64,000 nt of DNA. It comes from Cryptomeria japonica. Taxonomy: Eukaryota > Streptophyta > Pinopsida > Cupressales > Cupressaceae. Made by a program: the position numbers and the translations under genes. Below the pieces are notes generated by a model, which saw only the letters and a program-made list of their open reading frames with translations, did not search any database and was not told where the DNA came from. The DNA lies in the NCBI RefSeq assembly GCF_030272615.1, contig NC_081405.1, positions 315,956,041-316,020,040 on the forward strand. The letters run 5' to 3'. Positions 50,032-60,716 of this stretch are shown in pieces. Within the stretch, counting starts at the first letter, position 1. Each line of letters begins with the position of its first letter.

Positions 50032-50246
50032 ATGGGTGGGAGACTAGTATAAATGAAGTTGCTTATGTTGTTTGTGGTTATAGAGGGTATGTTTAGATGA
50101 GTAATTATATGTGTGGTGTTAGAAGGTATGTTTCTATGTAAAGGTGGGTTGAGGATTTTGCAAATTGTATTATGGGTTGATGGGTAGGGATTGTTGGATA
50201 TACCTTCAATGTTGGGGGTATGGAATGTGTTGGTGAGTTGTGACAT
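50032..50246 (-). pseudogene. H gag, N-proximal segment between D and E
   Basis: An open minus-strand stretch rich in Asn, Thr, Pro and Ile (for example LTNTFHTPNIEGISNNPYPS). It lies exactly between the inner flanks of D and E and links the gag N-terminus at 57130 to the gag body at 42078. Low-complexity N-terminal regions like this are usual in plant gypsy gag. Confidence 0.6.
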
Positions 50247-50251
50247 GTCAA

Positions 50252-51179
50252 TGTTGAAATCAAGGAACACTGAGAGGGGGGTGAATCAATGTTCTATTAG
50301 TAAATAATTTTTCAAACTTATTTTTAGACCACCAGAAGCAAATGTAGGAAAGTAAAATGAAGAGACATACGATAATCAACCACAAATCATAACACCAAGA
50401 TTTATATATGGAAATCCAGAAAGGGAAAAACCACGGTGGGATTAGAACCCACAATATTCATATACTGTGATCAGGAGTACATAATTATTACAAAAGGGGA
50501 ATGCACTTGCATTTTGACACACTACCTAGAACCAAATATTCAATTACAATATAGAAGTTTCACTGACTTATAGATCATTTACAATGATAACTACAATGAT
50601 TGAACTCTAAAATAGCATCAAACAATGCTTGGTTGAGTTCTAATTAAGTGCAAAAAGTTTGATTGTAACACCTCTACAACTCTACTTTTCTCTACTTCTC
50701 AATCAGCTACTAGATCAAGAATGCACATGTGAAACTACGCCAAAAAGGTTTCTCGATCACCACTTTCTAATATCATCCATGAAAAAGATCTCCTACATCG
50801 ATCATATATTTTCGCAATCACAAAATAAACATTCATCAAGTCAGCCAGCCATAATATGCAATGTAACATGTAACCGAGTGTCGGCTTAAACTAGATCTCT
50901 AAAAGATATGCAGACCAACCAAACAATGTCAAAATGACTTATACATGTTGGCCCAATTATCCCATGCATGAATTTGACCACCGAAATCACCGCAAATATT
51001 TCGGACCAAAAGTGCTCTACTTATCTTGAAATATCGGTGATAGATTACCGGATCAGTTCCTCTCTCAGTTACCAAAATCCATTACCGAATAAAATTTCCA
51101 AGCAGATTTACCATCAATGAAAAAACCTAATCTATTATCCATGCACTATAATCCATTAGATGAGTGTCAATTGCCAACA
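50252..51179 (-). repeat. E LTR (3' copy)
   Basis: TGTTGAAATCAAGGAACACT...TTGCCAACA. It includes the shared GGGAAAAACCACGGTGGGAT box near 50419 and the G-run block near its start. Confidence 0.93.
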
Positions 51180-51450
51180 ATCTCCCCCTTTGGCATTGAT
51201 GACAACACTCATGAAAAATGACTAAGTGTCAACCTGTATAATGGATCAAATTTCTAAGGCTCCCCCTCATACTAAAAGTTCTAAACTTGTATTAACCAAA
51301 AACTTGTATCATTCTCTATAAATTTTTCACTCCACTCTCCCCTTTTGACAAAAATGCCAAAGTTGGGGTGCTGCACAAAAACTTGTATATAAGGATATAT
51401 ATTGGATATTATATATACTTGAAGATAGTTGCAAAAATGGTCTTCAAAAA
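51180..51450 (-). other. E 3' untranslated region and PPT
   Basis: The PPT at 51180-51193 (CCAAAGGGGGAGAT on the element strand) is followed by further purine runs. No supported ORF. Confidence 0.75.
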
Positions 51451-54400
51451 TCATAAGTGGGTATTCCACCCATTCTTCAAGTTGTCCAAAACTGTGATGA
51501 AAGCATTGAAAATGTAAGCATATATCTCCGCATCTTTCAATTCTGTCGAAATAGGTTGTGCCATTGGAATCAAATGACTGATCTATACTATCAAGCTTGC
51601 CGTAGCATACACTGATCTGCTTGTCTATATCTGATGTGAATTTGAGCAGTATAAGGCATGAATTTTATATCTTTCCTCCTTCACTCAATGCCTCAGAGAT
51701 TGTCTGCAGCCCTTTGTTTAATATAACTCTATCATCTTCAATCATCTTCCAAAAAGTCTGCATACGCACCTCCTTGAATCTGTTTAATACTTTCTTGGTG
51801 GTTTCCCTTTTCAATGACTCAAAATTGGTACTAATATTGTTGATTAAATATAGCAGATTACCAGAGGGTTTAGAATTTTCTAATTGCAGTTCCGGTACCA
51901 CCTTTTGCAAAAAACTTACAGACATCTCAATCAACTTTTTGTTCTCAGTCTTTTATTTAACCAAGTCTTGACTATCTTGAGCCTAGACCGCTACAACAAC
52001 CATCAACCTTTCAACTAGAGAAATTTGTCCAATGTCAAGAGGTCTATCAAAATTAATGGAGATTTGTGGGAAAATCCTTTTCCCTTTGTCCTTTGGTGTG
52101 TCAATTTCCATGATTACCAGGACATCATTAGTTTTATGCTTTCCCTTATTGACCTATTTTCCTTATCCTATACCTTGTCCTTATCTGCTCATTCTTTACC
52201 TGCATCCTTTTTCCAGTTCCCGCTCAGTATGAACTTCTTCTTTATTCTTTTCATTTTCTTCTTCCTATGCACTGGTGTCACCACTTGGTGCAATATCATC
52301 CTTTGGTGTCTCCTTGGCCTCTTTAGTTTTCCCTTCCACTATCTCCAGGTGGTCAACTAGATGATTTTGACTATCCTCTACATCAAGAATTGTATTGGCC
52401 TGATCTTTTGATTGAGAGGTATCTTCCTTCTGAGTGACATCATCATACTTAGGGTTGATTGAAACCCAATTGATCTTTAGGAAATTTATATATATATATA
52501 TATATATCTTCAGTTTCTTTTCTTACTTCCTCAACCCTGCCAACCATAAGCTTGTTTACTCTGTTTTAGCTTCAAAATTATTTCATGTTGGCTACCTCCA
52601 TGAGTCTGTCAACTTCTTCCTGAGAGATCCAAGCATCAATATTGATTAATTCATGTTCTTTCATTTCCTTATCTAATTGTCTTGCAGTTATCCTTCTAGA
52701 ATCAAGAATGTTATATAAATCTTTTGGAATGCTACATTCTAGCTCAATTAAAGATTTGCTGAAGTTATGCAAATGCAACACAACAACTTACTCAATTTCT
52801 CTTTGATCATTGTCATCAAAATTATCATAGAATGCACTAATATTATTGAGATTACCATCATTAACTATTTCATCAGTCAATTCTTTTGCAATCAATGGAG
52901 GAATGATGGTGTATTTACCTTCCACCTTGCCGGATTTGAGACTTTCATCAAGCTTTGTCCTTATCTTTCTTCCTCGTTTAGGTTTGTCAGTTAGAGAGGG
53001 TTTTGATTTTGTTTTCTTGCTTTGCTGAGCACCACCAGACTATGGTTTCCTAATTACTCTGACAAATTCTCCTTTCTTCTTTTCTTTCTTTGCTTCCTCA
53101 TCTGGCTCTGTATCAGATGCAATTGGAGATACATCGACATAAGTTATTTTTGGTTTATTCTTTTTCTTAAACACTCATAATTTGGATGATCTTTGAGTTG
53201 TTGATGACTTCATCGGAGTAGGGGAAGACTTCATCCTTTTAGGATTTGCTTTAAAGGGAACCACTTAAGTCTTAGGCTTATTTGATTCCATCTTTGCTTC
53301 CATCTGAGCCTTCTTCTCCTTAGCTTTCTTGATATCTTCTCTGGTAAAACCCATCTACTCAGCCACTGCCTCAAGCATTTTTGTTAATTTTCTTTTCCTT
53401 TCAAGCTAGGTAAGCTTCTTATGCAGTTCCATATCCTTTTCTTTGAATGTGCCATTTTTTTCTTTTGAAGGGTCAACTGGTTTTCTCAAAAGGTGTTGAG
53501 CATAACCTTCAAGAGTTGGAGCATCAACCTCATAGCCCATTGGCATTATCCACACTCTCCTTGGTTCTACTGCCTCCATATGGCACTGGTCCTTGTCCAC
53601 TGTAGAACAAATAGTGTCAGCATATTTTTCCACCACTTCTTTAGGGATGCTCCCTCTATTCTTCATTCTACCTTAGAAGGTTTTGAAGAAACTCCAAAGG
53701 GAAGCTGTCAAGTTCTCTCTATTTCCCAATATCTTCAAACCTTGCCTGATCCAAGTGGCTACTGGTAAGTCATATGTCCATTGGACTCTGCCTGTGTTGG
53801 GGATTTCATTCATGAAGTACAATGCTAGATAGACAATCAATGAACTAAATTTGAAAACAATCTTCTTGTCTATTTTGATTTTCTTCAAATTGCTCAGGAG
53901 CTCTTCAAGAATAACCATGCACAACTCATACTACATATCCTCTTTCACCATCTGATAGGCTGCATATATTGCAGTACTGGAGATTGAATTCAATCTGCTA
54001 GACTGATAAACTTTGTACTTGATAATCATTGATGCAAATTTAACATCATGCTCTAAGATATCATCAGTTATCATTCACTCGTTGTGAAATTGTGCATCGG
54101 TTAGCTTTGTCACAATTGGGTTTGTTACCTTCCTCAAATTAGGTTTTCCACCAGTTTGGTGCAGACATGTGACTGCATGAATGGCTTGATTGGCTATCTT
54201 GTAGGGTATGTTCAACCATATGAATTCATCATGGACATGACTCAAAATATATCTTACCCATTCATCCTACGTAAAACCATTCTTCTGTAACTGTACATAT
54301 TCTGGTTTGGGGTTTCCAACTTCATCCATTATGTGACTAGTATACAAGGTCAATATATCCTTACTTTTGGGTTCCTTAATTGTGCAGTGAATGTATGCCC

Positions 54401-54553
54401 TAACATCCTCAACATGAAGAACTCCATATGGAATAGACAAAAAAGCACCATTAGGATCATCCTTAATAGATTTAAATGGATATCTTTTGAATTACAGCCT
54501 TGCTTGCTCAAGAAATTATACTACCAAATGATTATAATATAATAAGGCACCAT
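51450..54553 (-). pseudogene. E ORF2, conserved protein of unknown function
   Basis: Boundaries are approximate. Minus-strand blocks follow the order seen in A and D: an N-terminal region with EDVRAYIHCTIKEP, then WVRYILSHVHDEFIW, QAIHAVTCLHQTG, ASMIIKYKVYQSSRLNSIS, NTGRVQWTYDLPVATWI, PMGYEVDAPTLEGYAQHLL, a Lys-rich hinge near 53000-53300 and a C-terminal helical part (open stretch 51934-51665). Stops and frameshifts are frequent. It is clearly more distant from A and D than those are from each other, yet keeps the same architecture, which argues that the protein was selected. Function unknown. Confidence 0.68.
52487..52508. repeat. (TA)11 microsatellite in E
   Basis: A short pure TA tract within the decayed hinge region of ORF2. 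Confidence 0.9.
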
Positions 54554-55039
54554 TTCAATAAATTTAGGGCTCAAAGGATAAACATGCTTCAGTAAATACC
54601 TTTTTCTTCTATTGGATTCACAAGAACTCCTTGTCAGATCACCTCAAGCCTTTTGATCACCTTGAAAACTAGTTCACCTTGCTCTATAGCTTCAACTCTT
54701 CGCTCGCAATGTGAGAAATGATTCACATTTTTCCCTTTTTAGGTTTGCAAACCCTAACTTTAAGTTGAAATAAATACAACTGTAAAGGTCAATCGAGTGC
54801 CTTGTTCAACATAATCCATTCCATTAGATTCCAAGATCAGTACGATGAATTCTGGATAATCATCTCCAAGCATCTGCAATCAACCTAGATCGATCATAGA
54901 TCTCTTTAGGGGGTTCTGCAAAAATTTTCATGAAAATACCACCCCCTAAGGCCAAATGCCTTAGTTACCGGATGAAGATCTTGCACCGGACTCAGGTACA
55001 GATCCACTAGCTACCTTGGATTCATCCTTTTTAACCCAC

Positions 55040-56125
55040 ATCTTCTCATGCTTGTTCTAGATGTCTTATACCTTTTCTTTGCCCTTTTCATCAGCTTTAT
55101 TGTTGTTTGCCAGAGCATTCTTGTTAATATTCTTTCTTCTGCAATATTTTGTAATGTGACTGGTCTTGTTGCATGCATGGAAAACAACATTTCCCTGCAT
55201 AGGTCTTAAATTCATCCGATTTGGTCTCATCCTGCATTGGTTAGAGATATTTCCAAACATCCCACAAGCATAACATCTCTTGTTCTGAAAAATTGTTCAT
55301 TACTGTTCTGCACATGTTTGACTTGTGACAAAAAATATTGCATATGAAACACTGACCGATAAAGGTAGGACCATTGTTCACATTATTCATTCCATTATTC
55401 ACCCTAATTTTGCATTGATTTTCCATAAGATCAAATTTATTGCAAGTAAAACATCGACCAATGAATTTATAGGCATTAGGTTGTCTTACTGGAGGATTCT
55501 TGCTTTTAGGTTTTGTATTGCTTTGACCAAAACCAAAGGATTCTCCTTTCTCATATCCAAGTCCTTGCATGTCTTTTCCATGTCTCTAACTATCCAGCAT
55601 CTCATCCTACCTTGTTGAGCTAGCATTTAATTTGTCTTTTTATTCATTTGCAGTAGCAAGTTCATCTCTTAGGGCAACAATCTGTCTTTCAAGTTCTTTA
55701 CCATTATTCCTTGATTGTGTTAACTCAAGCTTCAACTGATCATTTTCATAAGTAAGCCTGAAGCATTCATCTGATCCATCTTTCAATGATTGAGTCAGAC
55801 TTTCTTCATTCTTCTTTCGGTCTTCAATCTCCTTAGTCAGCTTCATCACAATGGATTGCATCTCATTCTTCAATACAACATTCTCTCTAGCAAGCTTATC
55901 ACATTCATCATCTTTGTCCTGATTTTCCATGCTTTGTTCTTCTTTCTCCTTCGATTTTTCCATCGGTTCTTTCCTCTTGTCTCTTAAAGTGTTGAATTAA
56001 TATTTCAAATCATTAATAAAGTCTTCAGCTGCATTCAAGTTTCTCTTTAAGGAACTTATTTTATTTCTTGCTGCATCAAGATCCTCAAGGGCCACACAAA
56101 GTTGTCTCTACAAACTAGAATCCAT
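55040..56125 (-). pseudogene. E gag-like coiled-coil protein with four knuckles
   Basis: I chose the ATG at 56123-56125 (MDSSL), 54 bp after the PBS; a TAG follows after five codons. The coiled-coil half is open at 55963-55640 (KLARENVVLKNEMQSIVMKL, LELTQSRNNGKELERQIV). The knuckle half has CFTCNKFDLMENQC (first, with His lost), CFICNIFCHKSNMC, a third with C-x2-C and C in another frame near 55240-55290, and HACNKTSHITKYC. The Lys-rich tail runs toward 55040. The same coiled-coil plus four-knuckle plan occurs in A and D. Confidence 0.78.
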
Positions 56126-56178
56126 TGATTCAATCTCCTGAACCTTCCTCAAGTGGTTAGGCTTCCCTAGTGGAACTA

Positions 56179-56191
56179 GACTCTGATACCA
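56179..56191 (-). other. E primer-binding site (initiator-Met tRNA)
   Basis: The minus strand reads TGGTATCAGAGTC two bases from the 5' LTR. Confidence 0.88.
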
Positions 56192-56193
56192 AT

Positions 56194-57124
56194 TGTTGAA
56201 ATCAAGGAACATTGAGAGGGGGGTGAATCAGTGTTCTACCAGTAAATAATTTTTCAAACTTATTTTCAGATCATCGGAAGCAAATGCAAGAAAGTAAAAT
56301 GCAGAAACACAAGATAATCAAACACAAAATCATAACACCAGGATATTTACGTGGAAACCCAAAAAGAGAAAAACCATGGTGGGATTGGAACCCATAATAT
56401 TCATATACTATGATTAGGAGTATATAAATATTACAAAAGGGGAATGCACTTGCATTCAGGCACACTGCCTAGAACCAAAGGTTCAATTAAAATATGGAAG
56501 TCTCATTGACTTACAAATCATTTAAAATGATAACTACAATGATTGAACTCCAAAATAGCATCAAACAATGCCTAGATGAGTTTCAAGTAAGTGCAAAAAG
56601 TCTAACTAAAACACCTATGCAACTCTGCTCTATTCTACTTCTCAATCAGCTATCAGATCAAGAATGCGCACGTGAAACTATGCCAAATAGGTTTCTCAAT
56701 CACCACTCGATCATATCATCCATGAAAAAGATCTCCTTCATTGGTCATATATATCCACAATTACAAAGTAAACATTCATCAAGTCGGCCAACCATAATAT
56801 GCAATGTAACGTGTAACTAAGTGCTGGCTTAGATCAGATCTCTAAAACATTTGCATACCAACCAAATGATGTCAAAATGACTTCTACAAGTCGGTCCAAT
56901 TATCCCATTTGCAAATTTGACCATCACAATCACCATAAAGATTCTGGACCAAAAATGCTTTGCTTATCCCGAAATACCGATGAAAAATTACCGGACTAAT
57001 TCCTCTACTGGTTACCAAAATCCATAACTATCAGATAGAATTTCCAAGGAGAGTTTCCATCAATGACAACCCTAATCCATTATCCATGCACTAGAATCCA
57101 ATAGATGAGTGTCAATTGCCAATA
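56194..57124 (-). repeat. E LTR (5' copy)
   Basis: TGTTGAAATC...TTGCCAATA; the last CA has drifted to TA. It is the partner of 50252-51179 and is followed by GTCAA. Confidence 0.93.
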
Positions 57125-57129
57125 GTCAA

Positions 57130-57389
57130 AACATAGTGGAAGTCTAGTCTCATTTTTTATGAGTTCTAAGGCGTGCATTTTGATAGATATTTATGGCTCT
57201 TTCCATCATTTGTTGGTTATAACCATCTTGTAGGAATGTGGCTATCCTACGGGAGACCTTACGTTGATCTACAAAAGTTTGATCTCCATGTGGTGATTGT
57301 GGTAGACTTGAAATTTTGGGCATCACAAAGGGGAGTTCATTTGTGTTGGATACCATGATCCTTTTTCGTTGAGCCCTTGTGTATACCAT
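57130..57389 (-). pseudogene. H gag, N-terminus
   Basis: An open stretch starting MVYTRAQRKRIM, a start typical of plant gypsy gag (MVxTRAQ-like). It runs to a stop at 57150 and then to the TSD of E. It has the same orientation as the other H gag parts and continues at 50246. The 240-bp segment carries no domain on its own; its position and start motif support the call. Confidence 0.65.
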
Positions 57390-59739
57390 ACAATGGCGAG
57401 ACCAGTGCGTTATAATTTGGAGGGTTTGTTTGGTTGAGGATGTTGGATTTATGGTTGGTCAAAAGTTGGTGTTAAATTTTTTTGGGAAGTTGAGGTATGC
57501 AAGAGCTTTGAATTGGTTTGATATGGATATGATGTAACGTTGAGTTGGTCTAGGGTTAATATTAGAGTGTTTCGAAAGGTTGGGGATATATAAGTCAAGT
57601 TGAGGTGAGTATGAGCTAAATGATAGACTTAGGTTCATTTGGTTGAATGTAGGTACTAACTAAGGTTAGTTTGAGGATGGATGGATGTTGAAAGGATTGG
57701 GCGTTGGTTGACAACCTAAACTCTTGGACTAGGAATATGACTTGTGGATTTTGAGTCTTGATTTTTGGTTCTTTGGGATTTTTAGATGGATGTTTGGATT
57801 TGGGATTAGATTTTTGTATTTGGATAAACTAAGGTCAAAATAAGCTTGGTAATTTCTAGATCCTTAGTGAAGGAAGTTGTTTTAGGATTTTATATTCTTC
57901 TACTTGGGATAGGCAAGTTCCCAAGCAAAATAAGATATAGATATTTGGATGTCACTAACTGAAGAGAGTCAAATTCCTAAGCTAATTGATCCAAATGATT
58001 AGGGCTAATGAAATATAATACTTAAGATAGATAAGTTCTCAAGAACTATATTAGATATATAGTACAAAGGATAAGGTTATAACTAAATTTTTTCTAAACC
58101 TTTACCTTATTGGGTTTGGGATTTTGGAGTATTGATTGATGAAAGGATTGATTTGTTTTCCTAAGTCCAAAATGAAGGTTGGGAAAAAGGGTTTTGGTGA
58201 AAATGGGGTTATGGATTCTTAAGGATTTTCTATGGAGATGAAGGAATTATGGAGGTCAATATTGGAGGATGATTTTAGGGATTTGGTTTAATGAAGATCT
58301 TTCTTAATATTTTGGGTGTACAGGTTTGATAGGTCTTCCTAGAGTCATTGAGGGTCGTAATTGGTGTCAAGGTTTGTAAAATATTGAAAATTTATATAGA
58401 AGATATTTATCAGATTTAATAGAGTGCATGTGTGAAAAATCAGATGCACAAGAGCTGAATCCCAGTCACCTCTGTCAAAAATCACATATGGGGTTTTATA
58501 CGCATAGGCACTGAAATACAAGTGCAAATGCCAAAGTGTAGACAAGTATTTGGACTATTTTGGAGAAAAAAATGGCTTCTCTTGGTAAGATATATTAAAT
58601 AGTAGACACAATGGAAAACTCTTGACTACTTATAAGGGTAAGGTTATTTGGCTTATACTAATTTTGCACAAGAAGACATACCCAAAACTTTGCACATTTC
58701 CCAAGCTCAAGTGGGTATGTATATTCTTGCAGACTCACAAGGTTTATACATACCCCCACTCTAGAAAAATGGCAACATCCATCCCCTTAGTGCCATATTA
58801 CCATGTGAAGGATATCTAGAGAAGGTATGGTTATGAAACACCATACACTTCTTACCTTGGAGACCAAGCCTTGTCCAAAGTGAATTGTATCTTGATCAAA
58901 AAGAGACATAATATGAGAACTTTCCCTCCCCAAAGGTAGTGAGCCAAAAGAATAACTGGTGAAGTCTCTAGGCTTTTACAAGTACTCTAGGGAGTCCACT
59001 ATAGACTCAAGGTGCATGAGGCACAAAATTTGAAAATTAGTCCATCACAATCATGGGTCGAGAATGTTAGTCAAGTCACTCAGACCAACCCTACACCCCT
59101 ATCTTGGTATCACCCAAGCTTCATTATTTTGATAATTACAATGTGACATAGATTGGGCTACAACTTTTGTTCTCACCCCTTTATATACCCTACTAGTTCA
59201 CATGATTGAGGTTGTCCCCTGAGGTGATGAAATATCTAAGAGGGCCTCCTATTTAAAAAATAAATAAAGGTGTTGGTATTCCTATTACACCTAAGATCAA
59301 CAAAGGTGAGGGGAGAGGATACAAACACAACACCTTAGGATCTAATCTAAACAAAAAGTGAAAGTGAGTGAGGTATTTGATCAACCAATTTTGCACAAGG
59401 GAGAACATACACCAATAACTACTTTCAAAACATGGAAAACAAATAAATTTACCCACTACTCTAATTTAGTGCAACTAAACTAGTGGAAATCAAAAGAATT
59501 TGGCAAGAGAACCTACAAAACCACAAGTCACTAGTAGCAAATTGAGCCTTTGACTAGCATAAACAAGCTATAAAATCGTTATTACTCCCCAAAAATAGAA
59601 AATTGATTGGTGTAGACATAGGTGTTGATGTACAAGAACAGGTGCCTTAAAGAAAAGGCATTGATACACAAGCAGTTGCGCTGAAACAAAGGTTAGCAAA
59701 AAATAGTAACTAAAAAAAATTAAAATAAAAAAATCAACA

Positions 59740-59742
<3 letters not shown>
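57390..59742. other. H upstream region, probably leader and 5' LTR; not delimited
   Basis: No ORF above about 70 codons and no recognised motif. It should contain the H leader, PBS and 5' LTR, since gag of H starts at its left edge. Without the partner LTR the boundary cannot be placed. A sequence near 57403-57420 (ggcgagaccagtgcgtt on plus) sits where a PBS might be but does not match a tRNA I can name. Confidence 0.35.

Positions 59743-59771
<29 letters not shown>
59743..59771. repeat. (TA)14 microsatellite at the left edge of F
   Basis: A pure TA run just upstream of the point where similarity to the D-family LTR becomes visible. Confidence 0.92.
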
Positions 59772-59774
<3 letters not shown>

Positions 59775-60003
59775 ATTTTGCCACTTTTGGTTACACGTAT
59801 CATCTCCTTATTTTGTCAAATATCTTGTGTTATGGTGATTGTGATTTTGTGGGTGTAAATGCTTTGTTTTCTATTTGGTTTGCACTTATCTTAACTAGTT
59901 TATTAGTGAAACTGTTGCACCGATTATCTACTAAACTATTTAAAAGATTGATTATAGTATTTTTTGGTATACTAATTCGCCACCCCTCTTAGTATTCATC
60001 AAT

Positions 60004-60016
60004 TGGTATCAGAGCC
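60004..60016 (+). other. F primer-binding site (initiator-Met tRNA)
   Basis: A perfect TGGTATCAGAGCC two bases after the LTR end. Confidence 0.92.
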
Positions 60017-60051
60017 AAACTTTCTTTAACTCTAACCACTTGGAAGGAGAA

Positions 60052-60716
60052 ATGGGGGAATACAGTGTGAGGGAACTTACTCATCATCTCACTCAGACTG
60101 AGAGAGCCTATGATGAACTCAAAGTCAAGTATAAAGCCTCTTTGGTGAAGAGAAGAGAGCATGCTGAGAAACTGATGGAGCTTACTAAAAATAGCTCTTC
60201 TAATGAAGTAGACATGGATGCCCTAGTTGAAGAAGTTGAAAAACTAAATGAATCTAAAGCCAACCTAAGAAGAGAGTTGGAAGGACTGACTATCAGAATG
60301 TGTCAAGAGCTTGAGAACAGAAGGAAAGATGAAAATCTGGTAAAAGACAAAGATCATGAGATCTCCAAGCTGAAGCAAGAAATCAGTACCCTTACCACTC
60401 ATCTCTAGGAGAGTAAAGTGGAAAAAGAAGAAATGCAAGGTGAACTAAACATGGCTATTTATAAGAATGCAACCTTGATGGAATCCAATCTTTCTATTTC
60501 CAAGGAACTTACTGAGTCAAAGGAGATACTTGCCAAATTCAATCAGAGTACTGCTAAGCTAGAGCAAAAGCTAGAATCAGCAAAGCCAGTAAAGAATACT
60601 ACTCGACTTGGTTTCTCTAGTTATGAGGAAGGTGAGACCTCTGGAACAAAAGTTGAAGCATCAAAGAAGCAACCAATATCCAAGGATAAAGGTAAGAAAA
60701 AATTTAAACATGTTTG
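60052..60716 (+). pseudogene. F gag-like coiled-coil protein, cut by G
   Basis: The ATG at 60052 (MGEYSVRELTHH) aligns with D. It is the best preserved coiled-coil half in the window: AYDELKVKYKASLVKRREHA, LRRELEGLTIRMCQELENRR and KDHEISKLKQEIS. There is one stop, a TAG at 60406 where CAG is expected, after which the same frame continues through ESKEILAKFNQSTAKLEQKL to the Lys-rich KGKKKFKHV. The frame is lost at 60716, inside what should be the first Cys codon of the first zinc knuckle, where G inserted. Confidence 0.87.

Larger units (their letters stand above)
50252..57124 (-). mobile_element. RT-less LTR element E (gag-like + ORF2), full length
   Basis: LTRs at 50252-51179 and 56194-57124 are flanked by the TSD GTCAA at 50247-50251 and 57125-57129. 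PBS at 56179-56191 and PPT at 51180-51193. The interior encodes a gag-like gene (56125-55040) and ORF2 (about 54553-51450), with no pol. The LTRs resemble those of copia element C more than those of A and D, although the proteins match A and D. Confidence 0.92.
1..57389 (-). mobile_element. Ty3/gypsy element H (oldest host layer), split by J, D and E; 3' end outside window
   Basis: Pieces of one minus-strand gypsy polyprotein are spread across the window: gag at 57389-57130, 50246-50032 and 42078-40269, protease at 1984-1549 and reverse transcriptase from about 520 to 1. Removing J, D and E with one TSD copy each restores gag-protease-RT order. Across the J gap the reading frame continues without a shift. 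The catalytic YxDD part of RT, RNase H, integrase and the 3' LTR would lie left of position 1. The 5' LTR should lie right of 57390, but I could not delimit it without its partner. The element carries several stops and is dead. Confidence 0.85.
59815..60716 (+). mobile_element. Truncated RT-less element F (LTR end, PBS, gag), split by G
   Basis: Only the last ~190 bp of a D-family LTR are recognisable (59815-60001, ending TTCGCCACCCCTCTTAG...TTCATCA). The PBS TGGTATCAGAGCC (60004-60016) and a gag-like gene follow. The rest of the LTR upstream is missing or too divergent to see. G interrupts gag at 60717, and F presumably continues beyond the window. Confidence 0.8.

Noticed and set aside
11877-60016. 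TGGTATCAGAGCC motifs as tRNA gene fragments
   Set aside because: Each is only 12-17 bp and sits exactly beside an LTR. They are primer-binding sites, not tRNA genes.
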